Below are positions 9,476 through 16,993 of a stretch of DNA of 64,000 nt, one piece after another. The position numbers and the translations under genes are program-made. Positions within the stretch are counted from its first letter, which is position 1; every line of letters begins with the position of its first letter. The DNA comes from Hymenobacter mellowenesis (lineage in GTDB: Bacteria > Bacteroidota > Bacteroidia > Cytophagales > Hymenobacteraceae): positions 42,606 through 106,605 of the forward strand of contig NZ_JAUQSX010000019.1 of assembly GCF_030581005.1 (NCBI RefSeq), in the 5' to 3' direction. The notes below the pieces were generated by a model. It saw only the letters and a list, made by a program, of their open reading frames with translations. It did no database searches and had not been told where the DNA came from.

Positions 9476-10192
9476 ATGGAATCCCTGCAAGGAAAAGTTG
9501 CCCTCGTCACGGGCGCCGGCAAAGGCATTGGCCGCGCCGTGGCCCTCGCCCTGGCCGCCGAAGGCGTGCAAGTGGGCCTGCTGGCCCGCACCGATAGCGA
9601 CCTGCAAGAAGTAGCTGCCGAAATCATTGCCGCCGGTGGCACCGTAGCCACTGCCGTGGCCGACGTGGCCGACCGCCCCGCCGTGAACCTGGCCGTGGCC
9701 AAAATCCACCAAGAACTTGGCCCCATCGACATCCTCATCAACAACGCCGGCATCGGCAGCTTCGCTAAGTTTCTGGAGATGGAGCCTGAGAAGTGGGAGC
9801 AAATCGTACAGGTCAATCTATTCGGTACCTACTACGTGACGCGCGCCGTGTTGCCCGACATGATAGAGCGCCAGGCCGGCGACATCATCAACATTTCCTC
9901 CACCTCCGGGCAGCGGGCCGCCGCCGGCAGCAGCGCCTACAGCGCCTCCAAATTCGCCGTGATGGGCCTCACCGAAGCGCTGATGCAGGAAGTGCGCAAG
10001 CACAATATCCGCGTGTCGGCCCTCACGCCCAGCACCGTGGCCACGCCCCTGGCCATCGGCAACAACCTCACCGACGGCAACCCCGACAAGGTGATGCAGC
10101 CCGAAGACCTGGCCGAATTCATCGTGTCGCAGTTGAAGCTGAACCGCCGCATCTTCATCAAGGAAGCGGGCATGTGGTCGACGAATCCGTAG
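9476..10192 (+). CDS. Short-chain dehydrogenase/reductase (3-ketoacyl-ACP reductase-like)
   Basis: An NAD(P)-dependent oxidoreductase of 238 residues. The Rossmann motif TGAGKGIG is at residues 12-19, NNAG follows at about residue 90, and the catalytic set is serine in NISSTSG and tyrosine/lysine in YSASK. The closest family description is FabG-like 3-ketoacyl-ACP reductase or sepiapterin reductase-like SDR; the substrate cannot be read from the sequence. I start at the ATG at 9476 (MESLQGKVALVTG). The frame is open to 9347, but that part runs through the inverted repeat and is not conserved. A bidirectional terminator follows. Confidence 0.9.
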   Translation: MESLQGKVALVTGAGKGIGRAVALALAAEGVQVGLLARTDSDLQEVAAEIIAAGGTVATAVADVADRPAVNLAVAKIHQELGPIDILINNAGIGSFAKFLEMEPEKWEQIVQVNLFGTYYVTRAVLPDMIERQAGDIINISSTSGQRAAAGSSAYSASKFAVMGLTEALMQEVRKHNIRVSALTPSTVATPLAIGNNLTDGNPDKVMQPEDLAEFIVSQLKLNRRIFIKEAGMWSTNP

Positions 10193-10218
10193 CCTCGACG
10201 AAGTTTCTTAGTAGCCAA

Positions 10219-10256
10219 AGCGCCCCCGTAGCCTAAGTTGCGGGGGCACTTTATTT
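10219..10256. terminator. Bidirectional terminator between the SDR and dipeptidase genes
   Basis: GCGCCCCCG and CGGGGGCAC form a stem over a loop of about 11 bases, flanked by CCAAAG on one side and CTTTATTTT on the other. It sits between two convergent genes and would serve both. Confidence 0.65.
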
Positions 10257-10262
10257 TCAAAA

Positions 10263-10913
10263 CTACAGCTTCTCAAACGGCACATCCTGAATAGGATACA
10301 CCTTCCAGTCTTTGTAATCATAATGCCACCACTCGGCCGGCAGCACGGTGAAGCCGTGGGCTTCCATGCGGGCGCGCAGTAGGTCGCGGGCGGCGCGCTG
10401 GGCGGGGGTGCCGCCCGCGTAGGCTGCGTAGGAGCGGGGGCTCATCTCGTCATAGGCGCCCGGCATTTCCACCTCGCGGCCGGTGGCCAAGTCGAATAAG
10501 CTCAGGTCCACGGCACAGCCGCGGTTGTGGCGCGAGCCCTTGCGTGGGTCGGCTACGAACTCCTTTTTGTCGGCTGGCGTGTGGTCCCACATCTGCTTGG
10601 TGATGCGCCAAGGCCGGTAGCCGTCGAACACCAACAGACCGTAGCCCAGCGGTTTCAGCTCCGCATTTACTTGCACCAACGCCTCGGCTGCCGGCCGCTG
10701 CAGAAATGCTCTCGCCTGCGGGTAGAGCACCCGACCCATGAAGTTCTGGCTCGTGGCGTAACGGATATCCAGCCGGATGGTCGGGTCGAGCCGGGTCAGC
10801 TCCACTAAATCGGAAGATTGGAAGGGGCCGGTTTCGCGCGGTGGCCGGGCCGCGCAGCTGCTGACGATACTCAGGTAGCAGGCCAAGAGCAGGATTTGGA
10901 AGGCTTGACGCAT
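10263..10913 (-). CDS. D-alanyl-D-alanine dipeptidase (VanX/M15D family), lipoprotein
   Basis: A zinc dipeptidase of 216 residues that would cleave D-Ala-D-Ala. Family motifs are RYATSQNFMGRVLY, FDGYRPWRI, the zinc motif SRHNRGCAVD (His and Asp ligands), and the catalytic Glu and third ligand in EWWHYDY. The start at 10913 (MRQAFQILLLACYL) gives a lipoprotein signal with lipobox VSSC, so it probably acts at the periplasmic face. No vanHA or other vancomycin-resistance genes are nearby; in such contexts the enzyme usually serves peptidoglycan recycling or D-Ala-D-Ala use rather than resistance. That role is inference. Confidence 0.9.
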   Translation of the reverse strand: MRQAFQILLLACYLSIVSSCAARPPRETGPFQSSDLVELTRLDPTIRLDIRYATSQNFMGRVLYPQARAFLQRPAAEALVQVNAELKPLGYGLLVFDGYRPWRITKQMWDHTPADKKEFVADPRKGSRHNRGCAVDLSLFDLATGREVEMPGAYDEMSPRSYAAYAGGTPAQRAARDLLRARMEAHGFTVLPAEWWHYDYKDWKVYPIQDVPFEKL

Positions 10914-10924
10914 AATATGTCGAA

Positions 10925-11010
10925 GTAGGGGCGGGGCCTGCAACCGCCCGCCGGTAAACGAAATTGTTGAGGTAATGTGAACGACGTGCGGGGGCAGGCG
11001 CCGCCCCTAC
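10925..11010. repeat. Inverted repeat with GTAGGGGCGG arms
   Basis: GTAGGGGCGGGGCCTGC at the left is mirrored by GCAGGCGCCGCCCCTAC at the right. The same GTAGGGGCGGGGC arm occurs in the palindrome at 53456-53558, so this is a second family of intergenic palindromes. Confidence 0.65.
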
Positions 11011-11038
11011 ACCGGCCGTGCAAAAACCCAAATAAACA

Positions 11039-11069
11039 GAAAAAGCAGCCCAATGGACTGCTTTTTCTG
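11039..11069 (-). terminator. Terminator of nuoN
   Basis: On the minus strand AGAAAAAGCAGTCC and GGGCTGCTTTTTCT form a stem with a three-base loop and a T-rich 3' arm, 24 bases after the nuoN stop. Confidence 0.75.
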
Positions 11070-11092
11070 TTTTCAATAAAGCGCGGAAGCAA

Positions 11093-12493
11093 TTACAGCA
11101 GCCCGCTCAGGAAACCCGGTGCAACACCCAGCAAAATGGTGAGCAGCGCCAGCACCACCAGCGTGGCGGACTGAATACCATCGACCGGCACCGGCGTGGC
11201 GTCAGCTTCGGCCGGGCGCAGGTACATGGCGATGAGCGGGCGCAGGTAGTAGTACAGGCCCACCATGCTCATGATAACGGCAAATACCACCAGCCCGATG
11301 TAGCCCTGGCCCACGGCTGCCGCTAGCAGGAAAAACTTGCCGAAGAAGCCGCCCGTGAGCGGAATGCCGGCCAGCGAGAGCATGGCCACCGTCATCACGA
11401 AGGCCAGCAGCGGGTTGGTGCGGCCCAGGCCGTTGAGGCCGTTGTAGGAGTCGTTCTGGCGGTGGTCGCTCACCAGTTTCAGCACGCCGAAAGCGGCCAC
11501 GGTGGCAATGGAGTAAGCCAGTGAGTAGAAGAAGATGGCGCTGGCAGCCTCGCCTCTTAGGATGCCTTTGCTGGCCACGAGGCCGATGAGCAGGTAGCCA
11601 GCGTGGCTCACGCTGGAGTAGGACAGCATGCGTTTGGTACTGGTTTGGGCCGCCGCGCCTACGTTGCCGAGTAGCAGCGTGAGGGCGCACATGGCCTGAA
11701 TGGTGGGCATCCAGAAGCCCTGGGCGGCAGGCAGGGCCACCGCCAGCAGCTTGAGGAAGGCAGCGAAACCAGCCGTTTTCACCACCGTGCTCATGAAGGC
11801 GGTAAAGAAGGTGGGCGTGCCCTCGTACACGTCGGGCGTCCAGAAGTGGAACGGCGCGGCCGAAACCTTGAAGCCAATGCCGATAATCATCATCAAAATG
11901 CCGATGTAGAGCATGGGCTGCAGGCTGGCATTGGCCGGCGCGGCCACGGCGGCGCCGAGTTGCGAGAGGGCAAATGTGCCAGTGGCACCGTAGAGCAACG
12001 CGATGCCGAAGAGCAGGATGCCGGTGGCAAAGGCGCCCATTAGGAAGTATTTCAGGGCGGCCTCGTTGCTGCGCGAGTCGCGCTTGCTGCTGCCGGCCAA
12101 CACGTACATGCTGATACTCAAGATTTCAATGCCCACGAAGAGCATAAGTAGGTGGTCGTAGCCAATCATCATGATGGCACCCACCAATGCGAAAAGCAGC
12201 AGGGCGTAGTATTCAGCAAGGTTGGGCTCGCCGGCGGTCACGTAACTGCGCGAGAAGGGCAGCAGCACAATGGTGGTGAGCAGCACGATGCCGGTGAAGG
12301 CTACCGTGTAGTTGTCCACCACCAGCATGTGGTTGAAGTAGGGCTCGTGCGCCACGTTCCAGTCGGCGTAGTTGGCCCCGAACACGGCCAGCAGCAGCAG
12401 CATGGCGCCGGGCAGCAGCACCTTGTTCGAGCGCAGGAAGCCCAGGAACAGGTTGAGGATGCCGAAGACGGAGAGGAGAATGATGGAGGTCAT
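11093..12493 (-). CDS. nuoN: NADH-quinone oxidoreductase subunit N
   Basis: One of the three antiporter-like proton-pumping membrane subunits of respiratory complex I. It has 466 residues with about 13-14 hydrophobic helices. Family segments include ALVGAIMMIGYDHLLMLFVGIEILSISMYVLAG, LKYFLMGAFATGILLFGIALLYGATG and SYSSVSHAGYLLIGLVA, the last being the conserved broken-helix region. It is the second gene of a nuoM-nuoN pair, separated from nuoM by a palindromic repeat of about 105 bp. A terminator follows. Confidence 0.96.
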   Translation of the reverse strand: MTSIILLSVFGILNLFLGFLRSNKVLLPGAMLLLLAVFGANYADWNVAHEPYFNHMLVVDNYTVAFTGIVLLTTIVLLPFSRSYVTAGEPNLAEYYALLLFALVGAIMMIGYDHLLMLFVGIEILSISMYVLAGSSKRDSRSNEAALKYFLMGAFATGILLFGIALLYGATGTFALSQLGAAVAAPANASLQPMLYIGILMMIIGIGFKVSAAPFHFWTPDVYEGTPTFFTAFMSTVVKTAGFAAFLKLLAVALPAAQGFWMPTIQAMCALTLLLGNVGAAAQTSTKRMLSYSSVSHAGYLLIGLVASKGILRGEAASAIFFYSLAYSIATVAAFGVLKLVSDHRQNDSYNGLNGLGRTNPLLAFVMTVAMLSLAGIPLTGGFFGKFFLLAAAVGQGYIGLVVFAVIMSMVGLYYYLRPLIAMYLRPAEADATPVPVDGIQSATLVVLALLTILLGVAPGFLSGLL

Positions 12494-12526
12494 GGGCTTG
12501 CTTGGAGTCGGAACAACAGCGAAAAA

Positions 12527-12632
12527 CTGTCATCCTGAGCTTGCGAAGGACCTTATCAAGGCCGCTTCGTTGAATTACAACTTCAAATCTGCGCTGGCGT
12601 GAGAAGGTCCTTCGCTGCGCTCAGGATGACAG
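12527..12632. repeat. Palindromic repeat between nuoM and nuoN
   Basis: CTGTCATCCTGAGCTTGCG is mirrored by CGCTGCGCTCAGGATGACAG, with AAGGACCTT / AAGGTCCTT further in. It belongs to the same general design as the GTCATGCnGAGCG palindromes but with a TCATCCTGAGC arm. Confidence 0.85.
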
Positions 12633-12657
12633 GTGTTGGCCTATTATCCTGTAAGAA

Positions 12658-14124
12658 TTACCGGCCGACGAGCGCCAGAATATTCGTTACGGCCGGCTCC
12701 GAGAGGTGCAGGAACGAGTTCGGGAACAAGCCAATCCAGAACACCAGCGCGATGAGGGGCACCAGAATCAGCAGCTCGCCGCCGATGAGGTCGGTGATGG
12801 TTTCGGAGAACGAGGAGTCCGGGCCGAGCATTACGCGCTGGAACATGCGCAGCAGGTACACGGCCGAGAAAATGATGGTGAGGCCGGCCACGGCACCTAC
12901 CCAGGCGTTGTACTGGTACACGCCCGCTAGCAGCAGTAATTCACCCACGAAGCCGCCGGTGAGCGGCAGGGCCACCGTGCTCAGCAGCATCACTAGGAAG
13001 CAGACCGTGAGAACGGGCGTGCGGCGGGTGAGGCCGCCCAGGTCCGGGATGTAGCGGGTGCCGGTGCGGCGCTCGATGGCGTCGGCGATGAAGAACATGC
13101 CGACCACGTTTACGCCGTGGGCCAGCATCTGGACCACCGCGCCCTGCAGGCCGATTTGGGTGAGGGAGAACACGCCGGCCGCCATCAGCCCCACGTGCGA
13201 GAGCGAGGAGTAGGCAATGAGGCGCTTCACGTCACGCTGCCGAATGGCGATGATGGCGCCGTAGATGATACCGATGACCGAGAGGATGATAACCGGTTTC
13301 TGCCACTGGCTCACGCCGAGCGGCACGACCGGCAGCAGCCAGCGCATGGTGCCGTAGATGCCCATTTTCAGCATGATGCCCGAAAGCAGCATGGTGGCGG
13401 GAGCGGGCGCCTCGGTGTAAGTATCGGGCTGCCAGGTGTGGAAAGGGAAGATGGGCATCTTCACGGCGAAGGCCGCAAAAATCAGCCAGAACAGCCACGA
13501 CTGCTCGGCCGCGCTCAATTTCAGGCTGTAGAAGGCCGAGAGCTCCGACGAGTGCGCGGCCAGCGAGCCGGCGGCGGGACCGGTTTGTAGGTACAGGTAC
13601 ACGAAGCCGGCCAGCATCAGCAGCGAGCCGACGACGGTGTAGAGGAAAAACTTGAGGGTGATGGCCACGCGGCGCTCGCCGCCCCAGGCGCCGGCCAGGA
13701 AATAAATCGGAATGAGGGCCACTTCCCAGAAGAAGTAGAACAAGAAGGCATCGAGCGAGGTGAACACGCCCAGCAGGCCGGTTTGCATGAACAGCACGAG
13801 GGCGTAGAAGGCCGACGGGTTGTCGAAGTCGCGCTTGAAGGCGCTGAGCAGGATGAGCGGCACCAAGAAGGTGGTCAGCAGCACCAGCAGCAAGCTCAGG
13901 CCATCGAGCCCGAGGTGGAAGTTGATGCCGGCCGAGGGAATCCAGCTGTAATTGAGGTTGAAGCTGGCCGAGCCGCTGCTTTTGAAGGCGAAGGCGGTGT
14001 ACACCGCGAGGCCAAATTCGATGATGGAGGCGCCCAGAGCCAGGGCCCGGGCGGTGGCTCCCTTGGTGAGCAGCAGCAGCAAGGCGGCGGCCAGCGGGAG
14101 GAAAAGCAGAACAGCAGTCAGCAT
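12658..14124 (-). CDS. nuoM: NADH-quinone oxidoreductase subunit M
   Basis: Antiporter-like proton-pumping subunit of complex I, 488 residues with about 14 membrane helices. Recognisable parts are GLDGLSLLLVLLTTFLVPL, FFWEVALIPIYFLAG (the key glutamate), FPFHTWQPDTYTEAPAPATMLLSGIMLKMG and AYSSLSHVGLMAAGVFSLTQIGLQGAVVQMLAHG. The ATG at 14124 is chosen over an in-frame TTG at 14130. A -7-like TAAGTTTG lies upstream at 14187-14180 on the minus strand. The complex I genes expected just upstream (nuoK, nuoL) are 23 kb away on the opposite strand. Confidence 0.96.
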   Translation of the reverse strand: MLTAVLLFLPLAAALLLLLTKGATARALALGASIIEFGLAVYTAFAFKSSGSASFNLNYSWIPSAGINFHLGLDGLSLLLVLLTTFLVPLILLSAFKRDFDNPSAFYALVLFMQTGLLGVFTSLDAFLFYFFWEVALIPIYFLAGAWGGERRVAITLKFFLYTVVGSLLMLAGFVYLYLQTGPAAGSLAAHSSELSAFYSLKLSAAEQSWLFWLIFAAFAVKMPIFPFHTWQPDTYTEAPAPATMLLSGIMLKMGIYGTMRWLLPVVPLGVSQWQKPVIILSVIGIIYGAIIAIRQRDVKRLIAYSSLSHVGLMAAGVFSLTQIGLQGAVVQMLAHGVNVVGMFFIADAIERRTGTRYIPDLGGLTRRTPVLTVCFLVMLLSTVALPLTGGFVGELLLLAGVYQYNAWVGAVAGLTIIFSAVYLLRMFQRVMLGPDSSFSETITDLIGGELLILVPLIALVFWIGLFPNSFLHLSEPAVTNILALVGR

Positions 14125-14179
14125 CGGCAATAGCAGGAGGGCAGCAGCGGCACCGGGAAACCGGCCCGCAAATTGACCG

Positions 14180-14187
14180 CAAACTTA
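14180..14187 (-). promoter_or_regulatory. Predicted -7 element of the nuoMN promoter (TAAGTTTG)
   Basis: Exact TAnnTTTG match on the minus strand, 55 bases before the nuoM ATG. No convincing TTG lies at the -33 position. Confidence 0.45.
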
Positions 14188-14226
14188 CGCATTGACTAGT
14201 AAGGCTGCACTGTTTTTGTGCAAGTT

Positions 14227-15555
14227 CTACTGGCGGGCTACTTTACGGCTCATCAACACGCGCCCGGCCGTGTCCATCCATTGCGCGGTGTAAAGCCCCG
14301 GCGCCAAGGCCGCTACCGAAACAGAAGCCTCCATTCCAGCTACCGGCTGGCGCCGTACCTCACGGCCCAGCGCATCTAGCAAACGCACGGCGGCGGCGGT
14401 TTGGGTGGGCTGGCGCAGGCTGAGGGTTTCGGTGGCGGGGTTAGGGAAGGCGCTGTAGCCGGCCGCTTCGGCAGCCGCTGCCGTGGCGGTGGGGCGGCAG
14501 AACACGGCCATGATTTTCGTCCACAGCTCGTTGTCGAAAGACGATGCGGCCAAGGTGCGCGGGCCCGCCGACTGGCCCTGGCGCACCACCACGAGGCCCA
14601 GGCTGGGCACCACGTAAATCTTCTGGTCGTTTTTGCCGAGGGCGGCAATGAGGTCGGCCGGGGCGGCGGGGATGAGCGGGCCCGGGAAATTGATTTGAGA
14701 CTGGGGCAGGCGGTAGCTGCTCTGGCCATTGAGCCACCAGAGGTAGCCGTAGCTGCGGTTCAGGGTTTGGCTGGGCGTAGTCATGCGCCGGAAATAGGCG
14801 GTGTCGGTCATAATTTGGGTGCCGTTCCAGGCGCCGCGGGCCAGGATGAACAGGCCGAAGCGGGCCATGCTGCGGGCTTTGCTGTAGAACACGTCGTTGG
14901 CCCACAGGCCGGTCATGCCGATGCGGTTGCCGAGGCGCTGGTTGGTGTATTGGATGATGGCGGCGGCGCCGCTGGCTTGCACCAGCACGTCTTGCAGGGT
15001 GCGGTAGGCGCCGGTGTGGTAGGCCCAGCGCGTGGCGGGCGGGGCGAGGTAGCGCAGGCAGCTGGGCGTGGTGCTCTCGTTGTCGCAGGGCGCGGGCGGG
15101 GTTTCGTCGAGCCCGGTGGTCATCGTGAGCTGGTGCAGCAGCTGAATCTGGCGCTGCTGGGCGCGGGTGGCGCTGGTCCAGCGGCCGAGGTAGCGGGAGG
15201 TGCTGTCGGTGAGGCTCAGGATGCCGTCCTGCCGGGCCAAGCCCACGAGGGTGGCCGTGAGCGACTTGCCCGCCGAGGCCCAGTACCAGGCCGAGTCGGC
15301 GGTGTAGCTGCCGTAATACTGCTCCACCACCAGGCGGCCGTCTTTCAGTATCAATAACGACTTGCTGCCCTTGCGCCCGGCAAAGGCCAGCAGCGAATCG
15401 AGTGGCGTTTGGCACCAGCCCAGGCTGGCCGGCGTGGTGGTGGCCCAGGTACTGCCGGTGAGGGGCGGGAAGTAAAGGGCGGACGTCTGGGCCTGAATCG
15501 GGTTGTCCATCAGAAGCAAACCCAACAGGCAGCAAGTAAGTAGCACGTTTGTCAT
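14227..15555 (-). CDS. Secreted serine hydrolase (class C beta-lactamase-like) with T9SS sorting domain
   Basis: A protein of 442 residues with a signal peptide (about 1-22). The hydrolase domain has the nucleophile motif S94-A-G-K97 in YWASAGKSLT, YHTGAYRTLQDV in the position of the second motif and LWWLNGQ further on. The last 80 residues start YSAFPNPATETLSL and end DTAGRVLMSRKVARQ, a type A T9SS C-terminal domain, so the enzyme is exported and probably anchored at the cell surface. Family members are penicillin-binding-like esterases or peptidases; the true substrate is unknown. It is divergent from the VOC gene. Confidence 0.87.
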   Translation of the reverse strand: MTNVLLTCCLLGLLLMDNPIQAQTSALYFPPLTGSTWATTTPASLGWCQTPLDSLLAFAGRKGSKSLLILKDGRLVVEQYYGSYTADSAWYWASAGKSLTATLVGLARQDGILSLTDSTSRYLGRWTSATRAQQRQIQLLHQLTMTTGLDETPPAPCDNESTTPSCLRYLAPPATRWAYHTGAYRTLQDVLVQASGAAAIIQYTNQRLGNRIGMTGLWANDVFYSKARSMARFGLFILARGAWNGTQIMTDTAYFRRMTTPSQTLNRSYGYLWWLNGQSSYRLPQSQINFPGPLIPAAPADLIAALGKNDQKIYVVPSLGLVVVRQGQSAGPRTLAASSFDNELWTKIMAVFCRPTATAAAAEAAGYSAFPNPATETLSLRQPTQTAAAVRLLDALGREVRRQPVAGMEASVSVAALAPGLYTAQWMDTAGRVLMSRKVARQ

Positions 15556-15615
15556 CGGCGCAAAGGTCTTTACAAGCGAATATTTAACTAGACTTGCTAC
15601 CCAGTTACCGGTTTA

Positions 15616-16047
15616 ATGAATGAACTGACTCAATCCGCAACGATTCCCAATTACATGAACCATCCCATCCTGCGCGTGGCCCGGCCCACCGATAACCTGT
15701 CTGCTTTGCTACGTTTTTACTGCGACGGCCTCGGCTTACAGCAATTAGCTTCTTTCACGGCCCATAATGGTTTCGATGGCGTGATGCTGGGCCACCCGCA
15801 GGCGCCTTACCATCTGGAGTTCACGCATCAGCCCGGCCACGTCGTGGGCCGCGCCCCCACGGCCGATAACCTGCTCGTGTTTTACCTGCCCGATGCGGCC
15901 GAGTGGCAGGCTGCCGTGCGGCGCATGGAAGCAGCGGGGTTTGCGCCGGTGCCGTCCTACAATCTGTATTGGGACCAGCACGGCCGCACCTTTGAGGACC
16001 CCGACGGCTACCGTGTGGTGTTGCAGCAGGCCGCGTGGAACTTGTAG
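15616..16047 (+). CDS. VOC superfamily protein (glyoxalase/bleomycin-resistance fold)
   Basis: A protein of 143 residues made of two beta-alpha-beta-beta-beta modules. LRFYCDGLGL opens the first and DPDGYRVVLQ closes the second, a typical metal-binding vicinal oxygen chelate pattern (HLEFTH and FEDPDGYRV include likely ligands). The ATG at 15616 gives a 13-residue leader; MNHPILRVARP at 15655 is an equally good start and closer to family length. The gluQ-like gene starts 12 bp downstream, so the two may be cotranscribed. The substrate is unknown. Confidence 0.82.
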   Translation: MNELTQSATIPNYMNHPILRVARPTDNLSALLRFYCDGLGLQQLASFTAHNGFDGVMLGHPQAPYHLEFTHQPGHVVGRAPTADNLLVFYLPDAAEWQAAVRRMEAAGFAPVPSYNLYWDQHGRTFEDPDGYRVVLQQAAWNL

Positions 16048-16059
16048 CCCAGGAAACGT

Positions 16060-16965
16060 ATGCTCCCGAAGATACCTGAGCTACGTCCTCCCGTTTCGCG
16101 CCTGGCGCCCACGCCCAGCGGCTTTCTGCACCTCGGCAACGCCGTGAATTTCGTGCTCACCTGGCTGCTCACGCGCCGGGCCGGCGGCACGCTGCACCTG
16201 CGCATCGATGACCTGGACCGCGCCCGCCTGCGCCCGGCCTATCTGGATAATATCTTCCGCGTCATCGACTGGCTGGGCATCGACTACGACCACGGCCCCA
16301 GCGGCCCCGATGACTTCCTACGCCACCATTCGCAGCTGCTACACCTGCTCGAATACAACCGCATACTGCGCCGGCTGGCCCAACAGCCGGACCTTGTGCG
16401 GGCCAGCCAGCGCACCCGTACCGGCGGCGCCGAGGCAGCTGTCTCGCTCGAAACGCCGGGCGCGGCGTGGCGGGCGCTGGTGCCGGCCGGTACCGAAATC
16501 AAATTTGTAGATGCCTGGCAGGGTGAAACCAGCGTCCCTCTTGGTGTCTTGATGCCAGACTTTGTCATTCGCAAAAAAGACGGCGTGGTGGCCTATCAGG
16601 TGGCATCAATAGTAGACGACCTGCGGCTTGGCACCACGCTCATCGTCCGCGGGCTGGACTTGCAGCCCAGCACGGCCGCGCAGCTATGGCTGGCCGGGCA
16701 GCTTTCCGAAACGGCTGCTTTCAACACCTCGCGCATCACTTTTCATCACCATCCGCTGCTGACGAATGATGCCGGGCAAAAGCTTTCCAAGTCGCAGCAG
16801 TTGCCGGTCGATGTGGGCGTGCTGGCGCAGCGGAAGGGCAAACGAGCTGTGTTTGGGGCAGTCGCTGAGATGCTGAAGCTGCCAACCGGCGCGGGAGAGT
16901 CGCTGGCTGCCCTGCAACCGGCGTTCAGCGACTCTCCTGCTTTAACTCAATCCAAAGAGGAATGA
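16060..16965 (+). CDS. Glutamyl-tRNA synthetase-like protein (GluQ-like) without cysteines
   Basis: A class I aminoacyl-tRNA synthetase catalytic core of 301 residues. RLAPTPSGFLHLGNAVNF carries the HIGH-equivalent HLGN, LRIDDLDRAR follows, and KLSKSQQLPV is the KMSKS loop. There is no anticodon-binding domain, as in glutamyl-Q tRNA(Asp) synthetases, which attach glutamate to the queuosine base. Unlike Escherichia coli GluQ it has no cysteine at all, so the usual zinc site in the connective region is missing. A different acceptor is possible. The connective domain YQVASIVDDLRLGTTLIVRGLDL is well kept, suggesting an active enzyme. Confidence 0.8.
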   Translation: MLPKIPELRPPVSRLAPTPSGFLHLGNAVNFVLTWLLTRRAGGTLHLRIDDLDRARLRPAYLDNIFRVIDWLGIDYDHGPSGPDDFLRHHSQLLHLLEYNRILRRLAQQPDLVRASQRTRTGGAEAAVSLETPGAAWRALVPAGTEIKFVDAWQGETSVPLGVLMPDFVIRKKDGVVAYQVASIVDDLRLGTTLIVRGLDLQPSTAAQLWLAGQLSETAAFNTSRITFHHHPLLTNDAGQKLSKSQQLPVDVGVLAQRKGKRAVFGAVAEMLKLPTGAGESLAALQPAFSDSPALTQSKEE

Positions 16966-16993
16966 GCCGACCGATTTGCTTTGTTCGGCTGCG

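Noticed and set aside
10263..10913. Vancomycin resistance locus
   Set aside because: A VanX-type dipeptidase alone, with a lipoprotein signal and no vanH, vanA, vanR or vanS nearby, does not support resistance.
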